Shown: positions 55,501 through 58,500 of the stretch, in pieces
How positions within the stretch are numbered: position 1 is the first letter of the stretch
Layout: the number at the start of each line of letters is the position of its first letter
Assembly (NCBI GenBank): GCA_038501625.1
Contig: JAZAYU010000012.1
Location: forward strand, 5,332,001-5,396,000
Length of the DNA stretch: 64,000 nt
Direction: 5' to 3'
Source: Corbicula japonica
Lineage: Eukaryota; Mollusca; Bivalvia; Venerida; Cyrenidae
Made by a program: the position numbers and the translations under genes
The notes under the pieces: generated by a model
What the model was told of the DNA's origin: nothing
Databases searched by the model: none
The model's input: only the letters and a program-made list of their open reading frames with translations

Positions 55501-58500
55501 AAAGGGTTTCTGAAAACCAAATTTTGGGCAGCAATAATTAATTTTTGGGTGAATTTTTGCCAGAAAGTTAGACAATTATCAATTATCTTCCCAAAGACTG
55601 TCCCAAACAAACTTCCTTTCTGGAAATCGTGCATGAGACCCCAGAACTAGTGATTCATTATGTTGTGTTGTGGGTTTTTCAGGATTATCAGAATGTGCTG
55701 GACTTGATGAGAGATATCATCCTAGCCACAGACCTCGCTCACCATTTTAAGATTCTCAAGAGTCTACGAGAAATGGCTGACAGTAAGTGTTTCATCTAAT
55801 TTGTTCTGTGTATACTGTCATTGTTTGAATATAAGCCACATTTTTTTTCCCAGAATTTGGTGGTAAAAAGTTAGGGGTGCGGCTAATACACAGGTTTGGC
55901 TCCTTATACATTGTGTTAAGCCATTTTCATCCGTTCCATCAGGTTTGGGGGGCGATGCGGCTTATACATGAGTGCGGCTTATATATGAACAATGACGGTA
56001 TTTTAATATACCTTTTCAGTGATAAAGCTTTTGATAAATTGACTCTTTACTCCATGGGATGTATCTCATAATGTATTATTCAATTTTCAACAAGACTTAG
56101 TGTAGATCCAGGGCCCAAGATCATAAAACTATATCTGGAGACCAGTCTCAAATCTTAACCATCTGATTTGTTGAAATGGCAACCAGTCACCATTTCAGCA
56201 AATCAGTGCCCAAGGTTATAAAGCTGAGATTGGAAACTTGTCTCAAATCTCAAGCATCTGATTGGCTGAAATGGCGACTGGTCGCCATTTCAGCCAATCA
56301 GATGCTTGAGATTTGAGACTGGTTTCCAATCTCAGCTTTATAACCTTCAGCCCAGATGTTTGTGGATTGAGACTTGTCTTTAGATTTAGTTTTATGATCT
56401 TGGGCACAGAACAGCAAGCACATCTGTGTAGTCTGATAAGGATCTACACTAATCACTTTTAAATTTATAAGGTTATTTTGTACCAATAAGCATACAGTGT
56501 AGTTCCAGATCTGACAGCACAGATGTGCTGGCTGATCTGGATCTACACTGTTTGTCCATGTGATAAAAGTTGTATCTATAGTGTAATGGGTTAAACAGTT
56601 GCAACTGTATCTCTAGATCATACTGCTGTTTTATCGAGAGAGCAAACTTTGATTTGGCCATCATCATTAAAATTGTATTTCTTTTATAAATAAAAAATAT
56701 ATTACTGTTTTATCTGCTGAGCTGATTAAGTAAAATACAAATAAATTGAGGTTTGAGTGTGTTAACACATATTAATTTTAAATTTGCCGCAGAATAAAGT
56801 TTATGCTTTATTACATGGTTTCACCTGGCCATAGAATAAGGTGAATGCTGTACTACATGGTGTCAGTCTCATAAAACATGACTCATTTACACATTTTAGG
56901 AGGATACAATAAGCACTGTGCTAGAGACAGAAAGATACTGCTTTGTTTACTCATGACATCATGTGACCTATCGGACCAGACGCGACCCTGGGAGAACACT
57001 AAGCGTGTAGCTGTAAGTATAGCCTGTACTTAAGATTCCTAAATCTTCACCTTTGTGCAAAAAATGGTGTAACTCCTTCTCATCACCTTACTCCTCGTCA
57101 CCTTAGTGCAAAAACAGTAAAACTCCTTCTCGTCACCTTAGTGCATAAACAGTATAACTCCTTCTCGTCACCTTAGTGCATAAACAGTATAACTCCTTCT
57201 GGTCCCCTTAGTGCATAAACAGTATAACTCCTTCTCGTCACCTTAGTGCATAAACAGTATAACTCCTTCTTATTTCAATGGTACTTATACTACATTTGCA
57301 CTTTGGTGACAAAACTATCTTTGGAACCAGTCTCCACTCTCTAGCTTGTGATTGGTGAGTTTGTTGGCAAGTTCTAGTTTTAAACCAACCAATAGATGCA
57401 GATGGAGACTTGTCTCGATTTTATGATATTGAATCCAGGGCCCAAGATCATAAAACTAAGGTTTGAGATCAGTCTCAAATCTCAAGGATCTGATTGGCTG
57501 AAATGGCGACTGGTCGCCATTTCAGCCAATCAGATGCTTGAGATTTGAGACTGATCTCAAACCTTAGTTTTATGATCTTGGGCACAGGATTTTGATACCA
57601 TTTTGATTTTCTGTCAACATCTATTTTGTTTGGATGTTTGTGGTAAATAATTACATTTAGAACCTAAAGCCAACACACTTCCCTAACAAAACAAAAAATG
57701 AAATAGAAAAGGGAGATAAAACTGAAAATAATCTAAATACAGTGTTGACAATTTACAACTATGACATTAATATTACAAAGTATTTTAAACTTAGGAGAGT
57801 TATTGCCCTTAAAACTGATTTTTATTCCTCTTTATGTAGCCTGTTACAGCATTAACCCTTTCCTGTATAGATACACCTTTATTGCTTGGGCGAACAGTTT
57901 AGATCCAGATCAGCCGGCACATGATTCATTAGGCTATTTCTGACCAAAATGCGACCAGTGCAGATTCAGACGGCATGAATGTGCCGGCTGATCTGGATCT
58001 ACACTGGTCGCACATGCGTAAAAATGTGTATATATCTAGGAAAGGGTTAAATATTTTAAGCCTAGGAGAGTTATGGTTCTGAAACTCATTTTGATTCCCA
58101 TATTTGTAGCCTGTTTAAAAGGCATTCACTGGCTTTTTGATACCAAGTTAGACATAAATTCACTCAAAACTTCCTGCAAACTACTCAACTAAAAACATAG
58201 GCTCATTTAGATCATTGAACAAAGTTAGGGAGTATAGATTGCAGAAGAAAGAAAACCTGATTTGGGTCATATCGCTGGAAAAGGTACCTTCAAATAGTTG
58301 GTGTCATTTTTTAAAATGACATCATAAAAGTTGATAAAACATCACTTTCTAAGCATATCAAAGTTAAATAAAATTACATTTTCAAAAACTAGTAACAATA
58401 TCTTAAATTAGTTATGATGAAATAAAAGATAACTCTAAGTTCTTTCCAAATACAGTTACAACAAAAATGTCCCATTTTTTTGTAGTGGTGTCTTATAATT

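Noticed and set aside
55275..55634. 119-codon minus-strand frame
   Set aside because: No known domain, no repeat support, no splice or promoter evidence; a chance frame in AT-rich intron is the simplest reading, although it is among the longer non-repeat ones.
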